From JACKAQ01 sp965227145 (GTDB taxonomy: Bacteria; Calditrichota; Calditrichia; RBG-13-44-9; J075), in contig OZ245730.1 in assembly GCA_965227145.1 (NCBI GenBank), positions 1,922,001 through 1,986,000 of the forward strand: a DNA stretch of 64,000 nt, in the 5' to 3' direction. Position 1 is the stretch's first letter. Every line of letters begins with the position of its first letter. Shown here one piece after another: positions 40,444-49,557 of the stretch. A model generated the notes under the pieces. That model saw only the letters and a list, made by a program, of their open reading frames with translations, searched no databases and was not told the DNA's origin. Both the position numbers and the translations under genes were made by a program.

Positions 40444-43194
40444 TTACTTTAATAACAGCAGCTTACGCGATAGAATTTTCCCGCGAATTTTCAATTGATA
40501 CACATACACACCGGAGGCAATATTGGCTGCGTTCCAGCGTACGGAATAGCTGCCCGGCGCGTGAAATTGATCGACGATTGTAGCAACCAGCGATCCGTCG
40601 ATTGCATAAATGTTCAGCGAAACTTGCCCCGGTTTTTCGATGGCGTAGCCGATCGTCGTTTCCGGGTTGAAGGGATTCGGGTAATTTTGAAACAGCGCAA
40701 AACCGGTTGCCGGTTCGATGCCCGGATCATCCCCGATGCCCACGGTTTGCGGCGACCAGCGCAGATCGCCGAGCACTTTGCCATCGTTGGCCAATCCGGC
40801 GAGCGGCGTGCCGTTCGGGAGCATGAAATTGCCGTTCGCACGGTCAAAATATTGCGGATCGATACCGACCATTCCGTTACCGATGCCCGCGCTGCGATTG
40901 GCAATCACCGGACCAACGCTGAATGTGTCGCAATAGCTGATTGTGGCAACCAGCCCTTCGATAATCACGGCTGCGCTGTCCGCCGGACTGTTGCTGAAAA
41001 TGCTGTTTTTGATTTGCGCGGCGTCGCAATCTTTTGCGTAAACAATGCCCGTTCCGTCGCTGCCGCAATTGTCAAACGTGACGTGGTCGATGCGCAATCG
41101 CGGTTGCGGCGTGAACGGCACCTGATCGCCGCCGTACACAAAAATCGCCTGTTTCGCGATATTCCAGAACGTGCAGTTGCTGAATGCCAGCCAGTCAACA
41201 TTGAATTCGCTACTGCCGATGGCTTCGTCTTTGAGGCTGATGCCGATACCTGCGGCACCGGAAAACAGGCAGTTATTGAACACAATTGAATCTGCGAACG
41301 TGCCGGGATAGGCGTAAAAAAAGCTGCCGTCGCTGCCGTCGTTGACATCGCGGAAAAGGCAATTTTCGGCTTTCAAAATGTAATTGCGGTTCATCGGCGC
41401 ATCGGATGTGCGAATGAGATGCGTTGCCGGCGTTGCGCTGCCGGATATGCCGTCAAGTTCCAGATCGCTCAGATAGAGTTTGCCGCCATCGACAATCTCA
41501 AAAATGGTGCGCGAAGTTGCGCCTGCAGCCGTGTTGCGGATCACCGGACGATCGGTGCTGTCCGCCGCGCGGATCGTCAGCGCAACGGAAACAGCGATGT
41601 TGCCATCGTTGGGAAATTCGCCGGGCAGGAGTTCCAGAATATCGCCGGGCAAAGCCAGTTGCACCGCATCCGAAAGCGCGTTGGCTCCCGGCGCAACCTG
41701 TTTCACTGAAATCGAAAGCGGATACCAATCCGTACCGGTGTTGTCGCCGGAAACCGGACGAATGAGCACCGGTTCTGCGGAAAATTCATCCGCGCCGATA
41801 TCTTTGGCTGCATCGCGCGGCTGACCGTCCACATCATTTGTGACATCCGGGTAATTGCCAACTGCCGCATCGATCAACGGACTGGCATTTTCCGGTCGCC
41901 ACAGCGAATCGGTTGCGAGCACCAATTGCGGATCGACAGCCGTAATGCCGGGATTGGCATCGATACCCAGCGGCGAACCGAACATCACATTGCCTTCGTA
42001 TTGCATGTTGATCGGCGTATCTTCGTAATCGATGATTTGACTGCTGTTGGTGGTGTAAACCACGTTATTGGCAATCATGCAGTCGAGCGGCGGGAGAGTC
42101 AGCTCACTATCTTTTCCCGCGCCGACCAAAATCGTGTTGCGGCAATTCACAAAAGTATTGAACATCACCATCGCGCGTTTCACCTGAAAATAACGGTTCA
42201 GCGGTGAATTCGGCACACCATTCATAAAAACGAGTGGGCTGTGATAACCGCTGCCGTATAAATCCTGGAAATAGTTGTTGTAAACCTTGTGGTCTTCGCC
42301 GATGATGCGCACGCCGCCGGCGCCTGTGTTGTTCGCGCCAAAAAAGAAGTTGCCGTAAACCTCGGCAAAATTGCCGTGACGCAGCGTGAGAATCCCGTCG
42401 CAATCGTAAAACGTGTTGTAACGGAAGGTGTTGTGCCCGGATTTGTTGGAAATGATTTCGGTTTCGCCGTTGCATTCCTCAAAATAATTGTATTCGACGG
42501 TTGTGTAGGAATCATACATCGACCAATCGCTGGTGCCGATGCGAATGGTTTCGCCGCCGTTGAAACCGAGCTCCGGACGGAAGGCAAAATAGTTGTGATC
42601 GATCCGGTGATAATTGGGCGTATTCGACAACCAGACCACCAGCGTTGTGCCGGAGTGGGTTTTGTTTCGGAAATAGCAGTGATCGACGCGGTTGTTTACG
42701 CCATACAGCGATATCCATTTGTAATCTGTGTTGATGTTCGCAGGATTGTAATCGACGATTACGGTGTTGGTCAATCGCGAGTGGTTGGCGAGATTTCCGC
42801 TGTTTTCCCGGAACTCGATTACCGATCCGGAGGGACGGCTGCCGCCTTTGAAATACAATCCGGAAACAATCAGGTAACTGCCGGCAATGCGTAGCCTGGA
42901 CGAACCGTTGAGCAACACGCGACCGGGCGTTTCTGCCCGCAACAAAATGGAATCGCCTTCCGTTCCGTTGGCTTTGAACAGGATATCTGCGTTTGTCCAG
43001 ATGCCGTTGGTCATCGTGATCGTATCGCCGGGCTGAACTTGCTGCAGCGCCGCGGAAATTTCGGAAGGTGTCGATGCCCAAAATTCCTCTGCGATCAGCG
43101 AAACGGGCAATAGCAGCACAGCCATTATCCATAATTTTCCAAAAAAGCGGGAACGCCCGGAGGCGCTCCCATGTGCACAAATTTGATTACTCAT
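40444..43194 (-). CDS. PL6 family alginate/chondroitin-type lyase with extra beta-helix and T9SS sorting domain
   Basis: A 916-residue secreted protein (hydrophobic 23-35). The PL6 beta-helix occupies about 38-430: WASTPSEISAALQQVQPGDT is the family opening. ETEIISNKSG holds Lys 251 and ILTLRHGN holds Arg 272; their 21-residue spacing is that of the catalytic pair in chondroitinase B (Lys250/Arg271) and alginate-specific PL6 enzymes. A second beta-helix module (about 475-810), like those in the proteins at 43191 and 53296, precedes the sorting domain (NYPNPFNPETTIGYAIE). With PL17, TRAP and KDG genes around it, alginate is the likely substrate. The start overlaps the upstream stop by 4 bases. 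Confidence 0.9.
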   Translation of the reverse strand: MSNQICAHGSASGRSRFFGKLWIMAVLLLPVSLIAEEFWASTPSEISAALQQVQPGDTITMTNGIWTNADILFKANGTEGDSILLRAETPGRVLLNGSSRLRIAGSYLIVSGLYFKGGSRPSGSVIEFRENSGNLANHSRLTNTVIVDYNPANINTDYKWISLYGVNNRVDHCYFRNKTHSGTTLVVWLSNTPNYHRIDHNYFAFRPELGFNGGETIRIGTSDWSMYDSYTTVEYNYFEECNGETEIISNKSGHNTFRYNTFYDCDGILTLRHGNFAEVYGNFFFGANNTGAGGVRIIGEDHKVYNNYFQDLYGSGYHSPLVFMNGVPNSPLNRYFQVKRAMVMFNTFVNCRNTILVGAGKDSELTLPPLDCMIANNVVYTTNSSQIIDYEDTPINMQYEGNVMFGSPLGIDANPGITAVDPQLVLATDSLWRPENASPLIDAAVGNYPDVTNDVDGQPRDAAKDIGADEFSAEPVLIRPVSGDNTGTDWYPLSISVKQVAPGANALSDAVQLALPGDILELLPGEFPNDGNIAVSVALTIRAADSTDRPVIRNTAAGATSRTIFEIVDGGKLYLSDLELDGISGSATPATHLIRTSDAPMNRNYILKAENCLFRDVNDGSDGSFFYAYPGTFADSIVFNNCLFSGAAGIGISLKDEAIGSSEFNVDWLAFSNCTFWNIAKQAIFVYGGDQVPFTPQPRLRIDHVTFDNCGSDGTGIVYAKDCDAAQIKNSIFSNSPADSAAVIIEGLVATISYCDTFSVGPVIANRSAGIGNGMVGIDPQYFDRANGNFMLPNGTPLAGLANDGKVLGDLRWSPQTVGIGDDPGIEPATGFALFQNYPNPFNPETTIGYAIEKPGQVSLNIYAIDGSLVATIVDQFHAPGSYSVRWNAANIASGVYVYQLKIRGKILSRKLLLLK

Positions 43195-44606
43195 TTCAGA
43201 AGCATCATCTTTCTGGTTTCGGATGTTACGCCGTTTACATCCAGTCTGTAAAAATAAACGCCGGAAGTCAAACCGCTGGCATCGAACGTTACTTGCTGTT
43301 CACCGGCTGACTGGATTTCGTTGACCAATGTGGTTACTTCCGCACCGGTGATGTCGAAAACGCGCAGCACAACCGCGCCGTTTTTCGGCAGAAAATAGCT
43401 GATTACCGTTCCCGGGTTGAAGGGGTTCGGGTAATTTTGGCGCAGATAAAATTCGACCGGTGTGTTGAATCGATCATCGTCGATACCCACCGCATCGCAG
43501 TTGCCTGCCCAGCGCTGATCGCTGATCGCCACACCGCCAAAGCCTTTGTTGCACACTTGCGAATTGTTGGCAAGGGTGTAATCCAGATTTCCCGGATCGG
43601 CGTAATTGGGATCGTATCCATAAACTGTGGATGAATCGACCGTGCCGCCTTTGGTTGCGCCGATGCGCCCGGAACCGGGTTCGGGTGACGTAAATGTGTT
43701 CACGTTAAACGTATCCACATGGCTTACGATTGAGCCGAGTTCCTGAACTTGTAAAATATAATCATCGCGACCGTGACCGGATTGGCGAGAGTTGGTTACC
43801 AGAATATTCCGGGCGATCGTACCGCGGTTATTTTTCACAAACATCATCCGGGTTGCGCTGGCATTGACGGTCAGGTTTTCAAATAATGCGTACGCATCCT
43901 GAGTGCTGGTGTCCAGATCTGCATAAAAGCGGATGCACTCTGCGTCGATATTTGTGAACGTGCAGTTGCGAACAATCAGCGAATCCAATGCGCGGTCGAT
44001 GGGATATTTTTCCGTTTCCGCAATACGGATTGCTTCGTAGCCGGTATTTGTGAAATTGCAATCTTCGATGCGCACCGTTCCGGCGTCCACACCACTCAAA
44101 AAGTAAAATGCGTGACCATCACTCGCTAAATCTTTGTTTTGATAGAAGTTAACGAAATCGCAATTTCGGATGGTTACGTTCAAACCGATTTTCGGTTGTG
44201 GGAATCCGTCCGGTCCTTCGCCAACGCGAATGGCGTATTTCATGCCGTGAGTTGCCGGATGACCGCCATCAAAAACCACACCTTCCACATTAAAATCATT
44301 GTGAACGCGGAAGATTTCCAGATTGTTGCCGTTGGGATCGCTGTGGGTGAAGATCGGTTTGTTGGCCAACCCCGGCGCTGCCATAATGGTCAACGGATGC
44401 CGAACCTGAAAATAGACCGTATCGGTTGTGGTGTACACGCCGCCATCGCTTACCAAAACCAATGTATCGATCATGTTATTGAATGCAAAATCGAGTGCCA
44501 ATTTGAAATCGAACTGGTCATCAACCTCAATTTTGCTGGCGAATAGCGGACTTGCAAACATCAGCAAAATTGTGCTGAGTAAACCTGTTATCGCTAATCT
44601 TTTCAT
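43191..44606 (-). CDS. Secreted beta-helix protein with T9SS sorting domain
   Basis: The ATG at 44606 has an AGGAGG box; 471 residues. Signal peptide (MKRLAITGLLSTILL to LFAS), a right-handed beta-helix (about 25-370) and an FlgD-like sorting domain (NYPNPFNPGTVISYFLP). The helix closely resembles the third module of the 1418-residue protein at 53296: both have ETEKYPIDRALDSLI/ETEKYVTDRALDSLI-type blocks, NIDAEC and NSRQSGHGRD. I see no PL6 Lys/Arg pair, so this may be a non-catalytic glycan-binding protein or an uncharacterised lyase. It is directly upstream of PL6 with a 4-base overlap, which suggests the two act together. Confidence 0.75.
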   Translation of the reverse strand: MKRLAITGLLSTILLMFASPLFASKIEVDDQFDFKLALDFAFNNMIDTLVLVSDGGVYTTTDTVYFQVRHPLTIMAAPGLANKPIFTHSDPNGNNLEIFRVHNDFNVEGVVFDGGHPATHGMKYAIRVGEGPDGFPQPKIGLNVTIRNCDFVNFYQNKDLASDGHAFYFLSGVDAGTVRIEDCNFTNTGYEAIRIAETEKYPIDRALDSLIVRNCTFTNIDAECIRFYADLDTSTQDAYALFENLTVNASATRMMFVKNNRGTIARNILVTNSRQSGHGRDDYILQVQELGSIVSHVDTFNVNTFTSPEPGSGRIGATKGGTVDSSTVYGYDPNYADPGNLDYTLANNSQVCNKGFGGVAISDQRWAGNCDAVGIDDDRFNTPVEFYLRQNYPNPFNPGTVISYFLPKNGAVVLRVFDITGAEVTTLVNEIQSAGEQQVTFDASGLTSGVYFYRLDVNGVTSETRKMMLLK

Positions 44607-44632
44607 AATGCCTCCTGGTTTATTTAATGTTT

Positions 44633-44700
44633 GTAGATACAATTCATGAATTGTATCTACTATGAATTGTATCTACCATTATCATGAATTGCATTTACCC
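44633..44700. repeat. Palindromic repeat family B with degenerate half-unit copies
   Basis: A perfect 28-bp palindrome (44633-44660, core ACAATTCATGAATTGT) is followed by a 16-base copy of its right half (44661-44676) and a degraded third copy to about 44700. This is the same pattern of half-unit expansion as at 24189-24263, with different arm sequence. It lies between the PorV-like set and the beta-helix gene and may also act as a terminator. Confidence 0.75.
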
Positions 44701-44713
44701 ATTGTTGTTACAA

Positions 44714-46234
44714 TCAAAATTGGTACGCGTAGCCGAGATAAAAATTATTCAACGATTCCTGCACATAATTAGTATTGCTGTAATAGGAATCGTGATAGCG
44801 CAATCTGCGCCATTCGTATGCCGCGTCGATGCGACCGAGCTGCCACAATTTCAGGCTGGCGCCGAAAGAATAGCTATCCGTTGCCGGACCTTCGTCGTCG
44901 AAAGCTGCGCCGTCGGGAACAAATGTTGCTGGTAAACTGCGATAACCGCCCATCACCGAGAGAAACTCAGTTGCGCGATATTCGACGCCAAATCGCAGTG
45001 CCCGGTAATCTGCCCATTTTTGGAACAGCGAATCCATCGGCTGGCTGGTCATCCGGTAATCGGCGTCGCCGTATGGCGCGATATCGATGTCCATCGCAAA
45101 AGTGAAATTATCCACTGGCGTAACGCTCAGCCCAAGCTGGAAAGTTGCCGGAACATCAATTTCATCGGTGCCGCTGCTGTTGGTGTTGGTTGCTGTGCCC
45201 ATCCCGTCGTTCACTGACGAGTTGTTTACTGACAATTGCCAGTCCCGCGCGATGGTGTAGGGCAGCCCGATTTTGGCGCCAACGTTAAATCGCTGGAATT
45301 TCAACAACATTCCCAGATCAAAACGGGTTGCGCTAAAATCAGATTTTCCAGTGGTTTGTGTGGTGAGTGTATCGTATGAAAACCGGAATTTATTGTTCCC
45401 GACCAGATCAAAATATCCCACTTTGTCGAGCAATTGGCGGTCGTCTGTTTCTGCGGACATCACGTTTACGGCAACGCCCAGTTCCAGCATTTTGAACGCC
45501 TGAACCGCAACCGCGCCGTTGATGTTGGTAACATTTCCGTCCCGTTCCCGCAAAAAGCGGTGCCAGTTAAAACTGATCGTATCTGTTGTGGTGCCAACCG
45601 GCGGATTGCCGTAAAGATTGAAACCGATATGCGGATCGAGATAGGTATCGTTGCGATCGAAATCGTCGATCAGAATATTTTGCGAGTAACCCGCAGCGAC
45701 AACCAGTTGCCGTCCACCCAATGCGAATGGCATTGCCGCCATCACATTATTCAAACCGGATTCGCTGAGTTTTTGTTTCCAGTCCGCAGCTTCATCGCTG
45801 AAGGGATCGAGCCCCATATCCGGTTCGCGGATCTCGTACGTCACCGAATCGAAGCCGAGCGTTCCGGCTAATTCGTGATCCCACACGCCGTTGTAGCGCG
45901 CTTCGGGCGTGTACAACCCTTCCAGATAAAACGGCAGCGTTTGGTAAATGCGGTTCGGGCGATACTCCTGATTTTCCTGCCAGCTCCGGCTTTGGGATAT
46001 CGAACCGATCGACAGTTGCAGAGAAGTGATGCCTGCCAAACCGGCCGGATTGCGGAACAGATTGCCCAAATCGCCGGAAAGTGCGGTCGTTGCACCGCCC
46101 ATCGCCATGGCTTTGGCACCCACATCCTGCGGCGTTGCCAATCCCTGAAAAGCCAGTTGATCACCGCGACGCTGGGCAAAAAGGGAAACCGTCACCAGCA
46201 ATGTTGCTAAAACGATAAATACTTGTTTGTTCAT
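44714..46234 (-). CDS. PorV/FadL-like outer-membrane beta-barrel protein
   Basis: A 506-residue exported protein (signal peptide ending VSLFAQ, about residue 21). The N-terminal part has QDVGAKAMAMGGATTALSGD and LFRNPAGLAGITSLQ, the MGGA and NPA features of the PorV/OmpP1-FadL family, and the chain ends in aromatic-rich strands (NFYLGYAYQF). It is about 170 residues longer than the neighbouring PorV-like protein, mainly in loops. Probably an outer-membrane channel or attachment factor for the exoprotein encoded two genes upstream. The two barrel genes are 38 bases apart and in the same direction. Confidence 0.8.
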   Translation of the reverse strand: MNKQVFIVLATLLVTVSLFAQRRGDQLAFQGLATPQDVGAKAMAMGGATTALSGDLGNLFRNPAGLAGITSLQLSIGSISQSRSWQENQEYRPNRIYQTLPFYLEGLYTPEARYNGVWDHELAGTLGFDSVTYEIREPDMGLDPFSDEAADWKQKLSESGLNNVMAAMPFALGGRQLVVAAGYSQNILIDDFDRNDTYLDPHIGFNLYGNPPVGTTTDTISFNWHRFLRERDGNVTNINGAVAVQAFKMLELGVAVNVMSAETDDRQLLDKVGYFDLVGNNKFRFSYDTLTTQTTGKSDFSATRFDLGMLLKFQRFNVGAKIGLPYTIARDWQLSVNNSSVNDGMGTATNTNSSGTDEIDVPATFQLGLSVTPVDNFTFAMDIDIAPYGDADYRMTSQPMDSLFQKWADYRALRFGVEYRATEFLSVMGGYRSLPATFVPDGAAFDDEGPATDSYSFGASLKLWQLGRIDAAYEWRRLRYHDSYYSNTNYVQESLNNFYLGYAYQF

Positions 46235-46272
46235 GATTTATGACCTCAATTTATGTCGCGCGTTGCCCACCG

Positions 46273-47244
46273 TTATTGGAAAGATAATCCCACCGAAAAC
46301 CGGTGAACGCCGCTTAACAGATCGCCGTAATCGTTATACGAATAGTCAAAACGGTAGCCTTTGTAATTCATGCCCATGCCGAGGGCAATGCCTTCTTCGT
46401 CGTAATTCATTTTGTAGCCGCCGCGCAAAAACAGCAGATTGCTGAAACCGTATTCCAGCCCGACATTATATTGCTGGTCGTAATCGCGCGGTTGAACCAT
46501 GTCGAATGCAACCTGCACCGAATGGGTTTCGGAAATGGTGCCGAGATTGGCGGACGGTCCCATCAAAAAGCCGCTAATGCCGATGTTGAAGGTTTGCGGC
46601 AGCGGAAAATCTTTATCGATAAACGCCACATTTTGTCCGAAATGGCGCACCGCCGCGGAAATCTGCACGGTTCGGAAACCGGTGTTGTAAATCAACCCGC
46701 CGTCAAAAACCACGGCGCTGGCGCTTTCCAGCCACAAATCTTCCCGGACAAATTTGGTGGTGATGCCAAATGAAAATTGTTCGGTCAGCGATCGCGCCCA
46801 CGAAACACCGAGAACCATCGCGCCCGGCGAAAATGTGTTGCCGGTGAGTCCGGGCATGTACACATCGTTTTCGTTGAATCCGAGTTGCGAAACGGTGGTT
46901 TCCTCAATTTCGCCGACATCCGTCAGCAACGCCTGAAACCCCAAAACGCCCCAGGCTCCGGTATTCCAGCCGATCGCCAGCGAGGTGTGTTTCACATCAA
47001 AAAAGTAATCCATGTACGATGCTTCTGCATCGAAACGGCGAACGGTCGTCAGCGCTCCGGGATTCCAGAAAACCGCATCCGCGCCAAAAACGGCGGCAGA
47101 ATACGCCTCGCCCATACCGGTGGAGCGCGCGCTCATCCCCACTTTCAGAAATTGAAAAGAGGTGGTGCCCACTTTTTCAAATCCGAAAGCAAGGGTTGAT
47201 ATTAAAAGCCCTAAGCTTATAATTTTATTGAAATTGGTGATCAT
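46273..47244 (-). CDS. PorV/PorQ-family outer-membrane protein
   Basis: 323 residues with a signal peptide (about 1-21) and the PorV/PorQ opening KVGTTSFQFLKVGMSARSTG followed by AVFWNPGALTTV. It ends FSVGLSFQ, a typical barrel terminus. It is the counterpart of the protein at 11323 in the left locus and likewise sits immediately downstream of the large exoprotein (10 bases). Role inferred: handling or anchoring the exoprotein at the outer membrane. Confidence 0.88.
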   Translation of the reverse strand: MITNFNKIISLGLLISTLAFGFEKVGTTSFQFLKVGMSARSTGMGEAYSAAVFGADAVFWNPGALTTVRRFDAEASYMDYFFDVKHTSLAIGWNTGAWGVLGFQALLTDVGEIEETTVSQLGFNENDVYMPGLTGNTFSPGAMVLGVSWARSLTEQFSFGITTKFVREDLWLESASAVVFDGGLIYNTGFRTVQISAAVRHFGQNVAFIDKDFPLPQTFNIGISGFLMGPSANLGTISETHSVQVAFDMVQPRDYDQQYNVGLEYGFSNLLFLRGGYKMNYDEEGIALGMGMNYKGYRFDYSYNDYGDLLSGVHRFSVGLSFQ

Positions 47245-47254
47245 GATGATCTCC

Positions 47255-49495
47255 TCACTTGATTACCACAAATTTGCCATGCGTTTGTTTGCCTTCCGGT
47301 GTGGTGACCACATAAAAATAGACGCCGGAGGCAATTTCTTGATCGTTACGGGATGCCTGAAACCATGCGACAGAATACACCGGTGTGTTGTGTTCGATCG
47401 TTTCGATCAACTGGCCGGCGTATGAATAAATGCGGATGGTGCATTCCCGGGGGAGTCCGTAAAACCCAATTTGTCCGGCGGTTGCGCCGCCGCCGCTAAA
47501 TCCGGAGGAAATGCGGAAAGGGTTGGGAACGGCGTAAATTTTATCACCCTGTTCCGGGCTGAAGTTATCCACCGAACCGATATTTTTTTCAAATTCCACA
47601 ATGTTGGTGCGACCGCTGGTGTTGCCGTTTTCGTCAACCGAAATCACCGAATAAAAGCGTTTTTCGCCCACTTTGAAATTTTCATCAGTATCGATGAATT
47701 CGTAAATATCATCGCCGGTCACAGCGCCTTTTTGGAGCGTTCCGATCAATTCCCACGGTCCCATTCCGGCGATGCTCCGGTAAATCTGAAATTCCTGCAA
47801 CTCGCCCATCAAACGGGGATGGGTGAATGCTTCCAGATCGCGGGTCCAGCGGATGCGAACTTCCGCGCTGACCGTATTTTCGATCGTATAATTCGGGGCA
47901 GGGAAGGGGACGGGAATTTTGTAGCTGCCGTCTTTCGGATAATCTTCCGGCCACACCGGCAGTTGCGGTTCTTCGCCGAGATACGCCGTAAACGCTTTGT
48001 GGGCAACCTGGGTAACGTTGCGAACCTCGCTGTTAACGTAATCCGGGTAACCGTATTGCGTGAGATAGTTTTCGGTCATCACCTCGCCGTCAATCGTGTA
48101 GCGGCGATCCAGCGATGGCGTGTTTGCCCACTGCGAGATGGTTTGCCCGCCTTCGATGCGTTTGCCCGGCTGCGCACCGTAACCCACCACTTCGGCAAGG
48201 GCGTATTCCAGCTTGTCACCGTGTTCGAGGGTGTACGGTCCAAAAACGATGTGCTTTTGACCCGCATCCGCGCTTTGACGATAGGGATACGCGGCGCGTC
48301 CGATCCAGCGCGGGCTCGGCGGCTCCGGCCAAGTGGTGCTGCCGGGGGCGTATCTGCCGCTCCAGCGATTGTCCGGATTGATCGATTCGACCATCATTTT
48401 GGAGCTGCGGGTGTTCCCGGTGCTTACTTTATTGGACCACGGCTGTTTGATGCGCAGGTTTTCCGACAGTTCGTAATATTCGCCAAAATTGGTGCGCAAA
48501 ATTTTCACCGCTTCGGATTCATTTCGGGAGAGATCGAACGGATCGACAATCGCGAGATGGGTGGTATCGTATTGCAACATCGCCATTCCCGGTGCCTGCG
48601 GGCTGGTGAGTGCGCCGCCGTTCAAACCGGTTTCGGCAAATTGCCGGAAAAGCTCTTTGTTCGGCTCCGGTTTTGCGATCTGGTTTTCGCTGCCGGTTCG
48701 CAAATTCATGTTGAAAGACAGCCAGTAGTCTGCGTCCCAAAAACCGTTTTGGTCACCGCGATAAATGCCGCCCTCATACAGCCATTCCTGATAATGGCGC
48801 TGATAGCCATACATCGATGGCGCCCATCCGTAGATGAACAATGGCATGAAATCACGCAGTTGCTCAGTTTGCTCGATGGTGCTTTCGTCGCCGTCGGTAT
48901 CGCCGGTGTATTCGAGGGTGTATTCGTAAATGATCATATCATCGTAATCCGGATAGCTCCACGCCCGCGATGTCCGGGTGACGGTTACGCCGATCGGCGT
49001 TGCCCATTTCGCGATGATAATTTCTTCCGCTTCATCCGGATCGTAATCCGGGTTGATGCTGCCGTCATCCAACAGCGGGAAATTTTCGATTTCCACGAGC
49101 GACAGCGGATAGCTCCAGATATTCACAGTAACTTCCGCTTCGCTGGCGCCGATGCCGCCGCAAAAAGCATACATCCGGTTGGCAAGTTCCGGTTTGCTGG
49201 CGAGGTTGGCAGCCATATACATGCCGCCGCCGAGAATGTTATGTTGACCGCTGTAATCCAGCCCCTGCACAATGGTTGCGGAGCGGGACGGCCATTCCAT
49301 CAACGGGAAAGAAGTCCGGTTGCCCTGCTCTCCGGTTTGCCAGCCGCGCCCGATTTCCCCGGTGTTAAACACGGTTTCGTGCAGCATGCCGCGATCGTGA
49401 ATCCGGAAATCCCGGAAACCCTGCGCAACTATCGCCGAACTTACCGAAACGATCAGAATCAGGATCAGTGCAGCCGTTTTTGTTAAGGTTTTCAT
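47255..49495 (-). CDS. Large exported protein paired with the TonB receptor (alginate locus)
   Basis: With the ATG at 49495 the product has 746 residues, with a signal peptide (LILILIVSVSSAIVAQ). No enzyme domain is visible. It has Trp/Tyr-rich blocks, acidic loops (NPDYDPDEAEE), a fibronectin-like region (about 530-640) and a C-terminal domain from AVPNPFRISSGF to GKFVVIK. This domain aligns with that of the protein at 7978 (IGFYGLPRECTIRIYSYAG against IEFRGLPQNSTIRIFTISG). It lies between the TonB receptor and PorV-like genes, the same set as in the left locus. I infer a surface-exposed glycan-capture partner replacing SusD; this is untested. Confidence 0.75.
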   Translation of the reverse strand: MKTLTKTAALILILIVSVSSAIVAQGFRDFRIHDRGMLHETVFNTGEIGRGWQTGEQGNRTSFPLMEWPSRSATIVQGLDYSGQHNILGGGMYMAANLASKPELANRMYAFCGGIGASEAEVTVNIWSYPLSLVEIENFPLLDDGSINPDYDPDEAEEIIIAKWATPIGVTVTRTSRAWSYPDYDDMIIYEYTLEYTGDTDGDESTIEQTEQLRDFMPLFIYGWAPSMYGYQRHYQEWLYEGGIYRGDQNGFWDADYWLSFNMNLRTGSENQIAKPEPNKELFRQFAETGLNGGALTSPQAPGMAMLQYDTTHLAIVDPFDLSRNESEAVKILRTNFGEYYELSENLRIKQPWSNKVSTGNTRSSKMMVESINPDNRWSGRYAPGSTTWPEPPSPRWIGRAAYPYRQSADAGQKHIVFGPYTLEHGDKLEYALAEVVGYGAQPGKRIEGGQTISQWANTPSLDRRYTIDGEVMTENYLTQYGYPDYVNSEVRNVTQVAHKAFTAYLGEEPQLPVWPEDYPKDGSYKIPVPFPAPNYTIENTVSAEVRIRWTRDLEAFTHPRLMGELQEFQIYRSIAGMGPWELIGTLQKGAVTGDDIYEFIDTDENFKVGEKRFYSVISVDENGNTSGRTNIVEFEKNIGSVDNFSPEQGDKIYAVPNPFRISSGFSGGGATAGQIGFYGLPRECTIRIYSYAGQLIETIEHNTPVYSVAWFQASRNDQEIASGVYFYVVTTPEGKQTHGKFVVIK

Positions 49496-49557
49496 TCTGT
49501 TATCTCCAAAAATTTCTTTCGTTTTCCGCATGACATTTTCAAATCGTTGATCCGAAA

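Noticed and set aside
47471..49486. Long + strand open frame (671 codons) opposite the exoprotein gene
   Set aside because: It mirrors the - strand gene at 47255-49495, which has a signal peptide, ribosome-binding site and C-terminal domain; the antisense product has low-complexity, His/Arg/Phe-rich sequence with no family features.
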